Positions 43,585 through 55,470 of a stretch of DNA of 64,000 nt are shown here, piece by piece. The DNA lies in the NCBI RefSeq assembly GCF_018143015.1, contig NC_054751.1, forward strand, positions 13,997,292-14,061,291, read 5' to 3'. Every line of letters begins with the position of its first letter. The stretch's first letter is position 1. Source of the stretch: Lytechinus variegatus (Eukaryota > Echinodermata > Echinoidea > Temnopleuroida > Toxopneustidae). The notes below the pieces were generated by a model. It worked only from the letters and a program-made list of their open reading frames with translations. It searched no databases and was not told the origin of the DNA. The position numbers were made by a program, and so were the translations under genes.

Positions 43585-46500
43585 CTGAATGACATGAAAA
43601 GAATAAAGAAATGATTGTTTGAATTAGATGTTTGGTTTCAAAGAAGTGATGGACAAGGTGGTGAAGGCAATCGGGTATGTTGGTATGGGCATGTGCTGAG
43701 AAGGGATGGCAAGCATGTTTTAAGAAGGGCTTTAGGATTGAAGTGGGTGGTTCAATGAGGCAGTAAATGCCACAAGAAAGATGAGAGAAGTGTAGGAGTT
43801 GGGTTGAGGTTGGAGAATGTGCCGAATCATGTAAAGTGGAGGAAGAGTGTACGGCCATTGCCATAAGTGTGATGTGAATCCAAAATAGAATGAAGCGTTG
43901 GATTATTGACTGAATGACAGCTTACAAGTATATGATGTGATTGCACATATCTTATATGATGTTAGTAATTGCTGGATGCATAATGGGGAAACGGTAAAAG
44001 AAAATCAAAATTTGAACATATTACTGTAAAATACTGGGAATATATCACTACTTCGGTGGAAAATAAAAAAACAGATTATGATATGAGAAAGCTGTTAGGG
44101 CCAATGATCCCTCAAATATCAGGTCAGATTGTCTTTTTTGTGTGTGTGTGTGTGTGTGGTAATTTTTGGCTTGGCTGAAAGCAATTAACAATGACTGATC
44201 CTGACATATTGCAAATTCAATAAAATGAAATTAGTGTTATTATAACTAGAGATGCTAGATATGAAAGAGACAGGACTTAAAAATCTACTGACCTTGTGAT
44301 CACAAGAAGATGCTGGAAGTCCTCTGGGGTCATTTTGTTTGGGTCACTCTTCCTTGCCTCCACAAAGTCTTGTTCAACAAACTGTCAAGATAAAACAAAA
44401 GCAACCATTAAAATTCTATAAAAAAATATTAATTTGCAGGACTACCTTGAAATGGTTTTACATTGTTTTTTACATGTAGTTTAAATGAAAGACTGTAATG
44501 ATCTCAAATTCAGCAAACTAGTAAGACTGGAGAAAATGGTTATTTCATGGAATTGCCTTATCGTATAATTTGAAATATGTGGTGAAATCTATCAAGCAAC
44601 GCACTACAAATATGCAACAAAATAAGTTTACTTGAGATCTTGATTGATCAAGGCACAACAAGTTCATTTAAATTCTGTTTTCTGTACATGTTTAATATTA
44701 TATGTAATGTATTACATGCATTTTGCACATGATTATATGATCTGTGGAGAAATATTGAAGAAAAAGACAAGTAGCTGATGGTTCTACATGAAAAATTCTG
44801 CATGAAAATTTGTACATTATAAATCATTAAAGATTACGACTATAACAATCATAATGGTCCAATAAAATGCAAAATTAGTGTCCAGTTTTGGTGTTCAATT
44901 ATTAGTTAAAATAACCACCTAAAAATGTAGAGTGATGAAAACCTGTGGAATGGCCCACCTTTTGAACATCTTCAGACATGGTGTATTCCAGAAGCGGTAA
45001 GACTTCAAGGAAGGTCCTGATCTTATCCAGGTCGATGGTCCCAGACCTAAGAGCCTGCTGGACCGAGGCTTGGACGTCAGCCATGTTGACCTGGTCCCTC
45101 TTAGGCTGCAGATGGACTCGGCAATCGGTCTACACAGGAGAAAAAAAAAACATTACTTTTCCGTTTCCTCTTTCAAAGGTCATTTGTGTTTATATAATTA
45201 TAGCAGAACAATCTGTTTAAGGTAGGTTGATGATGATTAGCCATGGTGGGGTTGGAACTTAAATGAAGTGCTATTGCTTTTCAATTTGGATGCAACTTCC
45301 TACAGCTCAGCACATGCTAATGTCGATGGAATTCCATGCTTTCATGAAATACCACTTTCCTTTCTGTTTCTGGTGATGCCGCAGCATTGAATCTTTTGTT
45401 TTGAGACTGTTAGCATGTGGTCAGATATAGCTATATACCACTGTCCCTTTGTTAGCTCACTTACAATTGGCTGATGGTTGACAGATGATGTCATGAAGAG
45501 AATGAGATCTGAGCTCTCTATTATGATGGGCAGAGCTTAGCAAATTAAAAATTTTCTTTTAAAAGTTCATAATCTTTAAAACCAATTTGTTTACTAAAAT
45601 GACAGCATACGAGTTGTATTTAGCTATGTGCATTCGTAGGAATCAACTGGAATATGGATTGCAGGGGTCATTTATTACATAACCATACATAAAACACTTT
45701 AACACTCACCTGGAGAATGGACTTTCCATCCGATAGGACCAGGACCCCGATGTTGGTGGGGAACTCTGTCTTTTGATAGTGAAAGTCATAATCAACCTTC
45801 TGCCACGAGATGACGTTTCCGAGGGCAGCCAGATTCATCAAACCTAAATACCAACATGTCAAGTGATATGGATTGTGATCAAAATGTTTTATCATAGAAT
45901 TTGAAGGACATCTGGGCTCCGTAACACAAAGGTTTGCGATGAGTTGCAAATACGAAAGAACCGCACTGATTGGTCCATGGTCAGTATTTTAAACCTAATG
46001 CGCGTGTTACATTGATATTGATTGGTCAGTTCATTTAGCGATTGATCGCTAATCAAGTATTACGGAGCCCTAGTCCTTAATTGTACGAGGGACCATATCG
46101 TGAAAGTTGTTATTGATTGACCTAACAAACGGGCCATTTATATCATTGCCATAGTAACAGTCAGAGCTTCTCAGCCAATCAACTATCTTGAATTTAGTCA
46201 GCAACAACAGTTTGGTGTACATGTTACGCATGACTTTACACAAAAATGTACACACAAGTTTAAACACAACTGCTGATTCTTTAAATGTGATGCCGTATTA
46301 CCGTACCCCAAATTTTGCCCATTCTATAAAATAAATGGGAGTGAATGCTCTATAATATCACATTTTACATTCATAAAAGTTGGCTTTAGATCTTGGTACA
46401 ATGTTTGTAAAATATGAATCCAATAATGCTTCTATGGGTCTCTTGAAGTACCAATGCTCAGAATTGAAATGTAAAAATTTGTTTTATAGTAGCTCACCAT

Positions 46501-49500
46501 GAGAATCCAACTTGCCGGGCTGCATGGCAGTTTCATCCAAAATAAGGTGGGTTCGTTCAGTGAGCTGAAGTAAGCCACTGGTTAACCTGTTTGCCGTGTA
46601 GTCCTTTTTGGGTATTAACTTCATTTTGTTCATGTTAGCCAACGTCAGAGGCATGAGGTGGGACTGTGGGATGAAGAAGGCAGAAAACTATCAGTTCAAC
46701 TCTATACATGATTTATTTCAGGCTTGTTTATGTTTTGCCCCAACATCAGACAAATGGTTGACACATAAGAATATCACTTTCCATTAGCTTTGTAATAATC
46801 CATCACGTGAAAATAAAATAATTTCAGGAATATTATCAAATTAGTTACATCCCAGAGGGTGAATGCTTCAGTGAACTACAAAGTCATAAATTGATTGTAA
46901 GGGCTGAAGAATGATGAGAGTACCTTAAAATGATTACTACAAAATAAAAATCACAAATGATGGAATGTTCACCTTCAGACCAAAAAATACCCCATTTGAA
47001 TATATTATAGATAAATAGATGACGGATAAGTTTGATAAAATACCAAATGCTCTAAAAAAAATCTGGACCTTCCCTATATAAGCCTATTAAAATCCACTAA
47101 ACAGAAGTAACATTCTATCTTTTGATAAGATCAATTGATCTCTTTAATGCTGATGCTCTGGACACTGCTAGTTACTGAGTATGACTTACTTTTGAGACAA
47201 GCTGTTCTATCAACGAGTAGAGGGTCGTCACAAACTCTGGGTCTTGTGGGATGCCTGTGAGATTTAAACTCAGCTTCCCTATAGCACAAACCTCTCTCCT
47301 TGCATACCTACAAGATGAGAACAAAAGAAAGAGAGGATGAAAATCAGTTCTGATCAGATGATTTATATTATATAAAAGATACTTTCTACAAAGTTACAGA
47401 GAATATTCCATTGTATATATATATATATATAATTGTAGGCGTCATGTGTGAAACTTTCTGGTTAGATGATTGTGAACAATTAGTAATTCAATTCACAAAG
47501 ATCCAGGGCTCATATCATAGAATTCGTTATAATAACAAATTTGCAATAAGAGTTTTTTTAAGCTACTGAAATCATTCAATTTGATTGGCTGATAGTAAAA
47601 TTTTTATAGAAATTGTTCACTTGTTCACTATGGGCCCTGTCATACAAAGAGTTATGATTGATCCAATCAATTGTAACTCTATGGAAATCCATCAGAGTCA
47701 TAATTTTTTCTACAGGAAATTAGCAAAATGTCCTTTGTAAACAAAGAAGAACACATCGAACTGTCAAGAAATCAATGAATTTATGGATATACATTCATAT
47801 CTCGAATTTTTTTAGCAAACATGCATTTTATATGTTGACTTTGCTGGCCTTCCATAGTTGCATTCGATTGGATATATCGCAAGTCTTTGAAAAACGTGGC
47901 CCAGATTTTGCATCGAGAAAGGTTCACCAGACATGTGTAGAGTTGTGCACAGCTTCTAGATAAGGTTGCGAACTGTCAAGAAACTTACACTGATGATAAA
48001 AGATGAAGGATGAGATAATCCGCTGTTAGGGCATCGCATAAAAGAACTTGACTAAGGAGCCATCTTAGCTGGTCTCTGATGACACCTGCCTCCTTCAGTA
48101 CATTCTCTACCACTGAGGGATTAGGAAAAATTCATATCAAATGGATTAGGGAAAATTCATATCAAATGGATTAGGGAGAATTCATATCAAATGGATTAGG
48201 GAGAATTCATATCAAATGGATTAGGGAGAATTCATATTAAATGGATTAGGGAGAATTCATATCAAAGGGATTAGGGAAAATAAATATCATGGGGATTAGG
48301 GAAAATAAATATCAAAGGGATTAGGGAAAATAAATATCAAAGGGATTAGGGAAAATAAATATCAAAGGGATTAGGGAAAATAAATATCAAAGGGATTAGG
48401 GAAAATAAATATCAAAGGGATTAGGGAAAATTCATATCAAAGAGATTAGGGAAAATTCATATTAGTGAAAGAGATAAGGGAGAATTTATATTAGCGAAAG
48501 AGATTGGGGAGAATTTACATCATTAATATGGATTAGAATGAATTAACAAAAATTAAATCTAACCATGCAGATGCTATACATGTCATGTTAGGAATACCTA
48601 CATGATTTTCCCATGATGGAGTTGATATCATGCGGTATGTGAGGGTTGATGTGAGAGAGCTTCCGTGATGCGATCACGTGTAACCTGGGAATCAGTGATG
48701 GGGGCGGAGAATGAGCGTTCTGCTCCTCTATACATTCCATTGATTCGACTGCATCTCCTAAACTTGACCTATTAGCAAAAAAAAGTAATGAACAAACTAA
48801 TAATGCAGATGTAAATATCATTTATCAGATATACATGTGGAATACAACAAACAAACAATCTTCTGTTGATTTAACCTAGTATCTTTTCTTAGTAATATTT
48901 CTGAAAGAAGGATTGATTGATTGATTGAGAGTTATTGACACTACCAACACAATGTGTCATATAAGTGCACACCTGTATATTAATCTGTAAAGTTTAGTAT
49001 GTTAAATGGTATGATTTGTTTTTTCATAGCGTTATTTACATTATCTATGGATTGAATTTACAAATTTAATGAAGTAAATAAAAAATGTTGACTACTTCAC
49101 TGAGAAAAAAGTCATCACTCTTTTCAAACAGAAAAGTAGGTTCTTTAACATGCAAATGGCGTAACTCTTTCTTATATGGAGTGGGAGGGGGAAGAGGAAG
49201 TGAGGGAGGGGTATGATAGAGGGGGGAGGGAGGGGGGGTTAGGGAAGGAAATAGTATTTAAAACAGAGATAGATAAACTTACTCTTCTTCTGAATCAGCG
49301 AAATGTGCCAATGACGGATCTACTGAGAGAACACCTACAAACTCTACCATATCTGTTACTTTGAACACATCCATCTGATCGTAAACCTTCACAAGGAAAA
49401 AAAAATCAAAACCAAAACAAATATATTTCATCTTGCCCAATACAATCATTTGTACAACTTTCATTCTTCAAATTAACAGCAACAGTGTCTTTCTTTATTT

Positions 49501-50827
49501 CTTCATTTTCCTCTTGGGATTTAATTTATTCGAAACATAAATACAGATTGATTAAGAATGTCTTATCAAAATGAGGCTTTATCAATATAAAAAAATTAAA
49601 AAAATCATATAATGGAAAAATAAATGAGGATGGAATGACGAAGCTTTAACAGGAATATCAAGGAGCCATGGGATTACTATTCAGGTCAAAGTGTTTGAGA
49701 TATGAATTTTCAATTTGCATTTTACAAATGAGTACATCATAACATAGTAACATCAATTACCATGGTAGTTACTGCGCAGTGTCCATATTCAATCTCTTGT
49801 TATGTGTTTAACAATGGTGACATCACAGCGTGTACTAAACTCATCAATCAAAATGCCTTATCTGTGACTGTGTACCATGTTAGTGTCTTACTCAGAACTT
49901 CACAGCAACATCATGTTTCATTTGTCATTAGAAGGCAGAGTTACTATAATGACATCTTTTACATGTAGGCAATAAGCCCCATGTTGGGTATATTGAATAA
50001 AATCTTACTTTAACAAGACAAGCAGTCCCTGTTTCCCCTGGAATGGGGAAGTTAAGATCCACAGTGGTATTGGTGCCTCCTCCTGCCGCTCCACCATCCG
50101 ACGTTCTGCTCCTCTTCTCCGCATCTCCTTCATCCCCGCCATTCTCCATGGCTACCGCATCACCATTCTGCTGAGGGGTCACTGAGGAATCTTGGGATGT
50201 TGAGGGTGTGGTCTCGTCAATATCAAGAGCTCTCTTGACCCTGGATGTAGAACTAGAGCTGGGGTCAAGTTGGGAACCTGTCATCTTTTGGCTCGTTTCC
50301 TCATAGCCGTTAACATCCAGTTAAGGTAAATTACATTATGGTACTAATTAGATTGTCTTAATAAAAGACAATAAAAGCACTATGATTTCATCATGGAGTC
50401 TCTCTTGAATAAAGAAAAAAAGGAGTATGCTTCATGAACATTTGAATTATTTTATTTCAGAAATAACTAAAAAAGAATAAAAGGGAGAGAGATAGCAGTG
50501 TGTTTCATTCTGACTTTTATTATCATATTGCAATCCACTTAACATTGTGAGTTTTTATTTTTATGTTTTGTATTGAACAACAAGCCCCCAAAACCATGTA
50601 GTGGAGAGATCCTTTATTCTGTCAAACATCAAGATCAAACAAGACATACCTTTATATAATTCATTATATTCTTCTAGTTATTTCTTCAGTAATTATTTGT
50701 ATGTCACGTCACGTGCATGCCTTGCATATTTGACTGAAAATCATATTATCTATTTACTTATTTATTATCATTATCTTCATCATCACCTTCATTATCAATA
50801 TCATTACCACTACTACTACTACTATTT

Positions 50828-50912
<85 letters not shown>

Positions 50913-50950
50913 CACTACCACTATTACCACTACTTCTACAACTACTACTG

Positions 50951-50994
<44 letters not shown>

Positions 50995-51011
50995 GCTACT
51001 ACTACTACATG

Positions 51012-51067
<56 letters not shown>

Positions 51068-54000
51068 TTACTACTTCCACTATTACTTCCACTATTACTA
51101 CTACTAATACTACTTCTTCTACTAGTACTACTACAACTACTTCTATATTACAACAGAAAAGGATATTTGTTTGATCCAGTTGTTTTCTCCTGGTACTGGA
51201 ACACAATATAATGTCTGACGATCACAAGTGACATTCCTTCTTGATTCTAAGTTGACTTCTAGATCACGAGTGTTCTCTGCTATATCCTGATACTTCCCAG
51301 TTCTTAGGAACTTCAGAAAAGAGAAAGTAAAAATGACACCAATTTCACGTAACTGCATCTGTTCATTGATTAATCTATTTCGTTAAAAAAAAATAGGTTG
51401 GCTCGATGAACGTAGTTTAATTAGCTATGTTTTCAAGGGGACCCTGTATACAAATAATCCATTTCAACAATTTTTTTTTCTTAATACAGAATTAGAAAAT
51501 AAAACCAAGACAGAACACATCATAAAACCAATATTATTGCAAATCTCCATGGGGAATTCAATACCAATTCCATCCAGTCACTTATTCAACCGAGGGAGGA
51601 AAAAGTTTGAAGAAAAATTAACATGTAACACTGTATATTCCACACAAATCCTAAATTTGGGGTAATTTTCAAGGAAGGTGTTAGCCTCCTGGCATTAGTA
51701 TTGTATCGAAATTTACATTTATAATACCTCAGTCACATTTGCTCTATGGCTGCTTCATTTTATTAAAACCACTGATACGTAGCTTTTACAAAAATGCGAT
51801 GATTTTTTTTCGATTTGACGTACGACCGCCAGAGCAAATGTGACTGAGGTATAACTGGCCTGAAGCCAGTGTGTAGGTATAATCTGAGTATAAGCAGGTC
51901 ATTTGAACTAAAATGAAAAAAAAAAAAACTCTTAGATGACCTCCCGACATAGCAACACTAAAATCAGGCAAATGGGTATTCCAAACATCAACCATCATTG
52001 ATTATAAAAGGTAGGTTAATTAATAGAAAAGAGCTCTTGTTCATATAATTAATGGTGCATTCTTTGATATCTAAACCGAGGTATTAATTCATCAAAGTGG
52101 AATTAAAAGCTATTCTTGGGACACCCATGTTAATTGTGTCTGATCGAAATGCACAAAGACTCCTCTAGGGTCTTAAATATATGTGGGATCTAGTGATTTA
52201 GGATAGTGACTTTGTAAGTACGAACTGGTCTATTGCCTCTCAAACCAGGTTTAATATTTTGCACCCCAAACCCACCCCCATCCCAGTTTGCTCTTGGTAG
52301 ACTGGGTCAACCTCTATTCATAACATGCATCCAAGCCTAATTTCATCTTCGAGCCCTTTGAAGATTACAGCAGATGATTCACTTACTGTGGTATTATTGG
52401 CTTTATCTTGGACCTCGTAGACCCCAAGGTAGTACTCTGGATCAAACATATCCTGCACCATACATCGGTACCGTACCAGTGAGTTGGGCTTCAAGGTGTG
52501 GAGCGGTGTGTGGTTAAGAGACGGAATCTTAAATAAAACCCCCAAAATACATGAATTGTATATTAATAAAGCACAGAACTATTCAACAACATATATTCTA
52601 CATGTCCCATACATCGATGGTAATTATTACAGTAATTCTTTCGTTTGAAATGAAGAACAGAGATGGATATTACAAACAATGAGAATTTTGTCTTGGATGT
52701 AGCACCAAAATCTTCAAAGAAGAGTGAAATAGAAGTATGTACATGTCAAAAGAAATATATGAAATCAAATAAGAGCCTACTGACAGATTTGGCATGTAAA
52801 CTGATAAAAAACATAGACGAGGTATAATTAGGTATTCTTTTTTCTTTTAAACAAAACAATTACAATTAACAGGGAATAACTGGGATTTTGGGAATTATGG
52901 CTGAAAATAAAAGGCCACAAGATATACAGTAAGGTTTACTCTTCAGTAATAAAGCAGTTCCCACTTTGTCCAATAATCTAATTCAAATGGTCCTTGTCTT
53001 AAATAGAAAGGTGTCAAGAAAGGACTAGGCTAAAAAGTGAGAATGTTGAAATCAACGCCAAAAGCTCAAGTCTTTTCTTCCTAAAGAAAGGCTGTGTATC
53101 AACAGAAAAAAAATTACCCTCTGCCATGCTGTGAAATCACTCAGACGATTTTTGAAGTACCCGTCGACATTGTTACTCCATTCTTTATTTTCAGCATCTG
53201 CACATGAATTGAATGACAACAAAAGTAAAGAAATAGAAGAATGTTTCAAGTCTCTTCAATTTAGAAATTAACCTAAAAAAGTTAAACCAGACAATCTAAG
53301 TTAAGTTGTCTGGTCAAGCTACAAGTTGTAGAACCCGCTCATCCAGTTCTATTAAAGGTTAAGGTTTTAAATTTTAAGTTCTCATACCTTAAAGGGGATA
53401 TTGTTCTAGATTTAAATACTTTTTGTCTGTCTTAGCAGGCCAAGAAGGATTCCAGTTTTAAAGTGTTTCTTAATTTCATAAACTAATAATGTGCCAATAA
53501 TACATGCACTTGATGCACAACACAGACACATGAAGAAGACCAAGACTATTCATTCCAATTATTCTTTGTTGTCTTCTTTACTTTAGCTCTCAATCCTCCT
53601 CATTTTATCTTCTTTTTCTCCATCCCATCCTTCTTCTTCCTCTTAATTGTTAGAGGCCTAGACAATCCTCTTTTAATATTCCTCTAGGCTCTATTTACTT
53701 CTTCTCTTCCCATCTTTCTTCATCCCCTTCTTCTCCAGGGAATAATTTTGCTAATCAAAGTCAAGGTCAAAAAAGCATTTTTGGTCACAAGAGAAAAACT
53801 TGCAACCAAGTTCTTTAGATAAACTCCTAAAAAATGTGGAAATAATCTGCTACACAAAAGAATTTTGGTGTATTCTAGATCTAGCAGTCTTTCAAAAATG
53901 CAGGCCTAGATCCATCCATGGTTTCAAATCATCTCGTGTGTGAAGGATTCATATGCACCTGGTACACGCAAATCTTTCACACCTTTTTAGCTCAAATAAC

Positions 54001-54978
54001 TATGACTTTACATCATAGCTACGAATTCTAATTGTGCTATGACACTTACCAAACCATATGGATCGTTTGTTGACTTCTCTTTGCTGTTTTTTTAATAAAA
54101 TAAAAGCATTTTTTCGTGATCTTCACGTAGATGCCTCTGGATCAGCGTGGATATCAATTTTTGCCTAAAGAGGGCGCGCGATACTATTCACAAGCCGGTT
54201 TGTTTACGGTTCTGCAGCTTGTATTGCTAGCTGCATTCTAGGCGATCAGCATTATTTTCTTGCTCGTTCAATCCACTTTCATCATCATCTTGTCAAAAGA
54301 TGGCGTACTTTACCTATAAGTATATACATGAGATGCAACCTGTTGATTTTTGGTACAATTTCCTATTATGCGCCGACGACTTGAATCGAGAATGTTCGAT
54401 AGGCAAAATTGAATTCCGATTGTTGTTTGCGTAATTTCCACCGCAGTATTAAGGATAACTAAGGACGGATTGAACGGTTGATATTTGGAGGTAAGCGATA
54501 AAAACAGTTTTATAAATAATTCCTTTTTAAAATGAAGTTAAAATACGAATGTACAATTACAAGAGTCATAGTGGAGAAATATTGAAAGGTTTGGCGTGTT
54601 TTATTCCCTCACATTCGTGTGATGAATGAAAACGTCAAAAGTCCACTATGAAATCACATGCGTTGTGCGAGGTCAGTATTACTAACCTCGCATGTTGTGT
54701 GAGTGGCCTAGATCTAGAGCAAATTTTAACACGATACCAGGAAAATCATCCACTTGCTCCATAATTCTTTTTTCTTCTTCCTCTTCTTGATTCTTGTTCT
54801 TTCTTTCTTTTTCAAACTCTTTCTTCGTCCCCCTTCCCCTCTTCCTTTTCCTCTTCATTCTATTATCTCCTTCTTCTTTTCCTTCCCCTTCCTCATCCAA
54901 ACCATGAATTCGTTACTCACCAAATAAACTCTGTACAATATCAAGAGGTGAATTCACCCAGTCATCTATTCCCGGCAT
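43446..54978 (-). CDS. MCM complex-binding protein, complete, 14 exons, 646 aa
   Basis: Fourteen coding exons with GT-AG introns join in frame to 646 residues (human 642). Order from the start: 54921-54978, 53118-53197, 52387-52527, 51152-51310, 50009-50299, 49283-49386, 48602-48768, 47989-48112, 47190-47307, 46498-46663, 45710-45843, 44959-45129, 44293-44381, 43446-43584. Family landmarks in order are [79 protein letters not shown] and [20 protein letters not shown] is nuclear. It binds MCM subunits, promotes unloading of the MCM2-7 helicase from chromatin late in S phase, and protects newly made MCMs. The variable acidic Ser/Thr-rich linker in exon 5 is family-typical. The least certain boundaries are the exon 4 donor and exon 5 acceptor. 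The gene is divergent from SEC23IP and shares its promoter. Confidence 0.96.
43660..43865 (+). pseudogene. Reverse-transcriptase C-terminal fragment in MCMBP intron 13
   Basis: The plus strand reads [18 protein letters not shown], the typical end of L1/RTE-type non-LTR reverse transcriptase polyproteins, followed by stops and frame changes. It is antisense to MCMBP and clearly dead. Confidence 0.6.
44140..44158 (+). repeat. (TG)n microsatellite
   Basis: About nine TG dinucleotides within MCMBP intron 13. Confidence 0.9.
44293..44381 (-). CDS. MCMBP exon 13
   Basis: Encodes [20 protein letters not shown] and DFQHLLVIT. It corresponds to the VEDDFVEMRKNDP block of the human protein. Confidence 0.93.
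44959..45129 (-). CDS. MCMBP exon 12
   Basis: Encodes [20 protein letters not shown] through [12 protein letters not shown]. The acceptor is TGTGTAG; the donor is GTGGGC. Confidence 0.93.
45710..45843 (-). CDS. MCMBP exon 11
   Basis: Encodes [20 protein letters not shown] and [20 protein letters not shown] to KSILQ. The donor is GTGAGT. Confidence 0.95.
45913..46072. mobile_element. Complete MITE, GGGCTCCGTAA ends, in MCMBP intron 10
   Basis: Starts GGGCTCCGTAACACAAAGG and ends AAGTATTACGGAGCCC as exact outer inverted repeats. The interior has GATTGGTC and GCGATTGATCGC. Best-preserved copy of the family in the window. Confidence 0.8.
46498..46663 (-). CDS. MCMBP exon 10
   Basis: Encodes [34 protein letters not shown] and [16 protein letters not shown]. 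Strongly conserved. Confidence 0.95.
47190..47307 (-). CDS. MCMBP exon 9
   Basis: Encodes [18 protein letters not shown] through [11 protein letters not shown]. The acceptor is CTTGTAG; the donor is AAAA then GTAAGT. Confidence 0.93.
47508..47720. mobile_element. Degenerate MITE pair in MCMBP intron 8
   Basis: Phrases AGGGCTCATATCATAGAATT, TTTGATTGGCTGATAG and GGGCCCTGTCATACAAAGAG resemble ends and core of the GGGCTCCGTAA family, but full inverted ends could not be matched. Confidence 0.35.
47989..48112 (-). CDS. MCMBP exon 8
   Basis: Encodes [20 protein letters not shown] and [20 protein letters not shown]. The acceptor CCCTCAG directly abuts a 25-bp minisatellite in the preceding intron. 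Confidence 0.92.
48119..48490. repeat. 25-bp minisatellite in MCMBP intron 7
   Basis: About 15 units of ATTAGGGAAAATTCATATCA plus AATGG/AAGGG with two main variants (attcatatc and taaatatc). It begins at the splice acceptor of exon 8 and runs into the intron. Confidence 0.95.
48602..48768 (-). CDS. MCMBP exon 7
   Basis: Encodes [40 protein letters not shown] and a short tail. The donor is CAT then GTAGGT, which keeps phase with exon 8. Confidence 0.92.
49283..49386 (-). CDS. MCMBP exon 6
   Basis: Encodes [18 protein letters not shown] and [16 protein letters not shown]. It matches the VYEDWDCFKVNDILELYG..LSVDP block. Confidence 0.95.
50009..50299 (-). CDS. MCMBP exon 5
   Basis: Variable linker (Ser/Thr/Asp/Gly-rich, with KR-rich VKRALDIDE) ending in [18 protein letters not shown]. 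The acceptor GGCTATGAG is non-ideal. An alternative acceptor 26 bp downstream (GATGACAG) would shift the frame unless exon 4 also changed. Confidence 0.8.
50790..51140 (+). repeat. (TAC)n trinucleotide expansion in MCMBP intron 4
   Basis: About 330 bp of nearly pure tac/act repeats with occasional tgc, tcc and att interruptions. It is open in several frames as homopolymeric Tyr, Thr or Val, none of them genes. It ends about 12 bp from the exon 4 donor. Confidence 0.97.
51152..51310 (-). CDS. MCMBP exon 4
   Basis: Encodes [12 protein letters not shown] through [18 protein letters not shown] plus about five residues to a weak donor (GTT then GTAATA). A TAC/GTA trinucleotide expansion starts only about 13 nt beyond the donor. 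Confidence 0.85.
51725..51851. mobile_element. 127-bp MITE in MCMBP intron 3
   Basis: Exact 20-bp inverted ends ACCTCAGTCACATTTGCTCT (51726-51745 and 51831-51850), with a further TA at each outer edge that could be a TA target site, as in Tc1/mariner-type MITEs. No coding capacity. Confidence 0.8.
52387..52527 (-). CDS. MCMBP exon 3
   Basis: Encodes [20 protein letters not shown] through [19 protein letters not shown]. This is the most conserved N-terminal block. The donor is GTAAGT. Confidence 0.95.
53118..53197 (-). CDS. MCMBP exon 2
   Basis: Encodes [19 protein letters not shown] and SDFTAWQR. The acceptor is TGTGCAG; the donor is AGG then GTAATT. It corresponds to the NPDWEKKV..YF segment of the human protein. 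Confidence 0.9.
53198..54920 (-). other. MCMBP intron 1
   Basis: AT-rich with a CT-rich tract (53570-53740) and an AG-rich tract on the minus strand (54765-54900). No other exon or element recognised. Confidence 0.8.
54921..54978 (-). CDS. MCMBP exon 1
   Basis: Encodes [19 protein letters not shown], matching the family N-terminus. The donor is TTTG then GTGAGT. Confidence 0.93.
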
Positions 54979-55355
54979 GATTGAAATTAAAGTCTGACTT
55001 GACTTCACTGAACTTCACTTCGGCTCACCTCACTTCAATTCAGTGGAAAATGATGTAAAAAAAAACAACAACGTAAAATCGACTCAGATATTCAAAGAGA
55101 AAACGAGAATTTTGTTCCTAGCTCTCACAGAAAAGTCGGACCTTCCAATGGGTCGGCCGTATTCATCAACACAGCAAATTTAAATGTCCCACTAGGCCTA
55201 TATACCTACTAGACAATGCTTTGCACACATGATTCATTCATCGCGCGAAATTTGCATTGTGGCGCGGGAAAGTCCGGACATTTAAATTGACCTTTGACCT
55301 CATTTGTATGCGGATATATGACGTGTACACATCGAATAGAACAGAACCGGTGAAT
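54979..55355. promoter_or_regulatory. Shared bidirectional promoter of MCMBP and SEC23IP
   Basis: A 377-bp interval separates the two start codons. It contains an E2F-type pair, GCGCGAAA (55243-55250) and GGCGCGGGAAA (55261-55271), a CCAAT box (55145-55149), a perfect DR1 nuclear-receptor half-site pair TGACCTTTGACCT (55288-55300) and a CRE-like ATGACGTG (55319-55326). No TATA box sits at an obvious position. E2F sites suit a replication factor such as MCMBP. Confidence 0.7.
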
Positions 55356-55470
55356 ATGGCAGACCAAAAAGGGAACAGCCCACCTCCTTTATTATTATGT
55401 TCGACTAATGATAGTATAACACCTGGAATTTTTCGACCCGTGCCTGCAACAGCATCGTTATTTCCTACAG
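55356..55470 (+). CDS. SEC23IP exon 1
   Basis: Starts [20 protein letters not shown] and ends FPT plus one base. The donor is CAG then GTTAGT. The ATG context AATATGG is adequate. An upstream in-frame ATG (55257) overlaps the E2F region and is unlikely to be used. Confidence 0.85.

Noticed and set aside
47416..47431. CRISPR-like or regulatory meaning for the (AT)n tract in MCMBP intron 8
   Set aside because: Simple dinucleotide repeat; no CRISPR arrays or cas genes exist in this eukaryotic window.
50601..51206. Poly-Tyr and poly-Val frames of 150-168 codons
   Set aside because: TAC/GTA microsatellite inside an MCMBP intron.
55257..55355. N-terminal extension of SEC23IP from the upstream in-frame ATG
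   Set aside because: It would run through the E2F and DR1 motifs, and family members begin near the second ATG with MA(D/E)xK.
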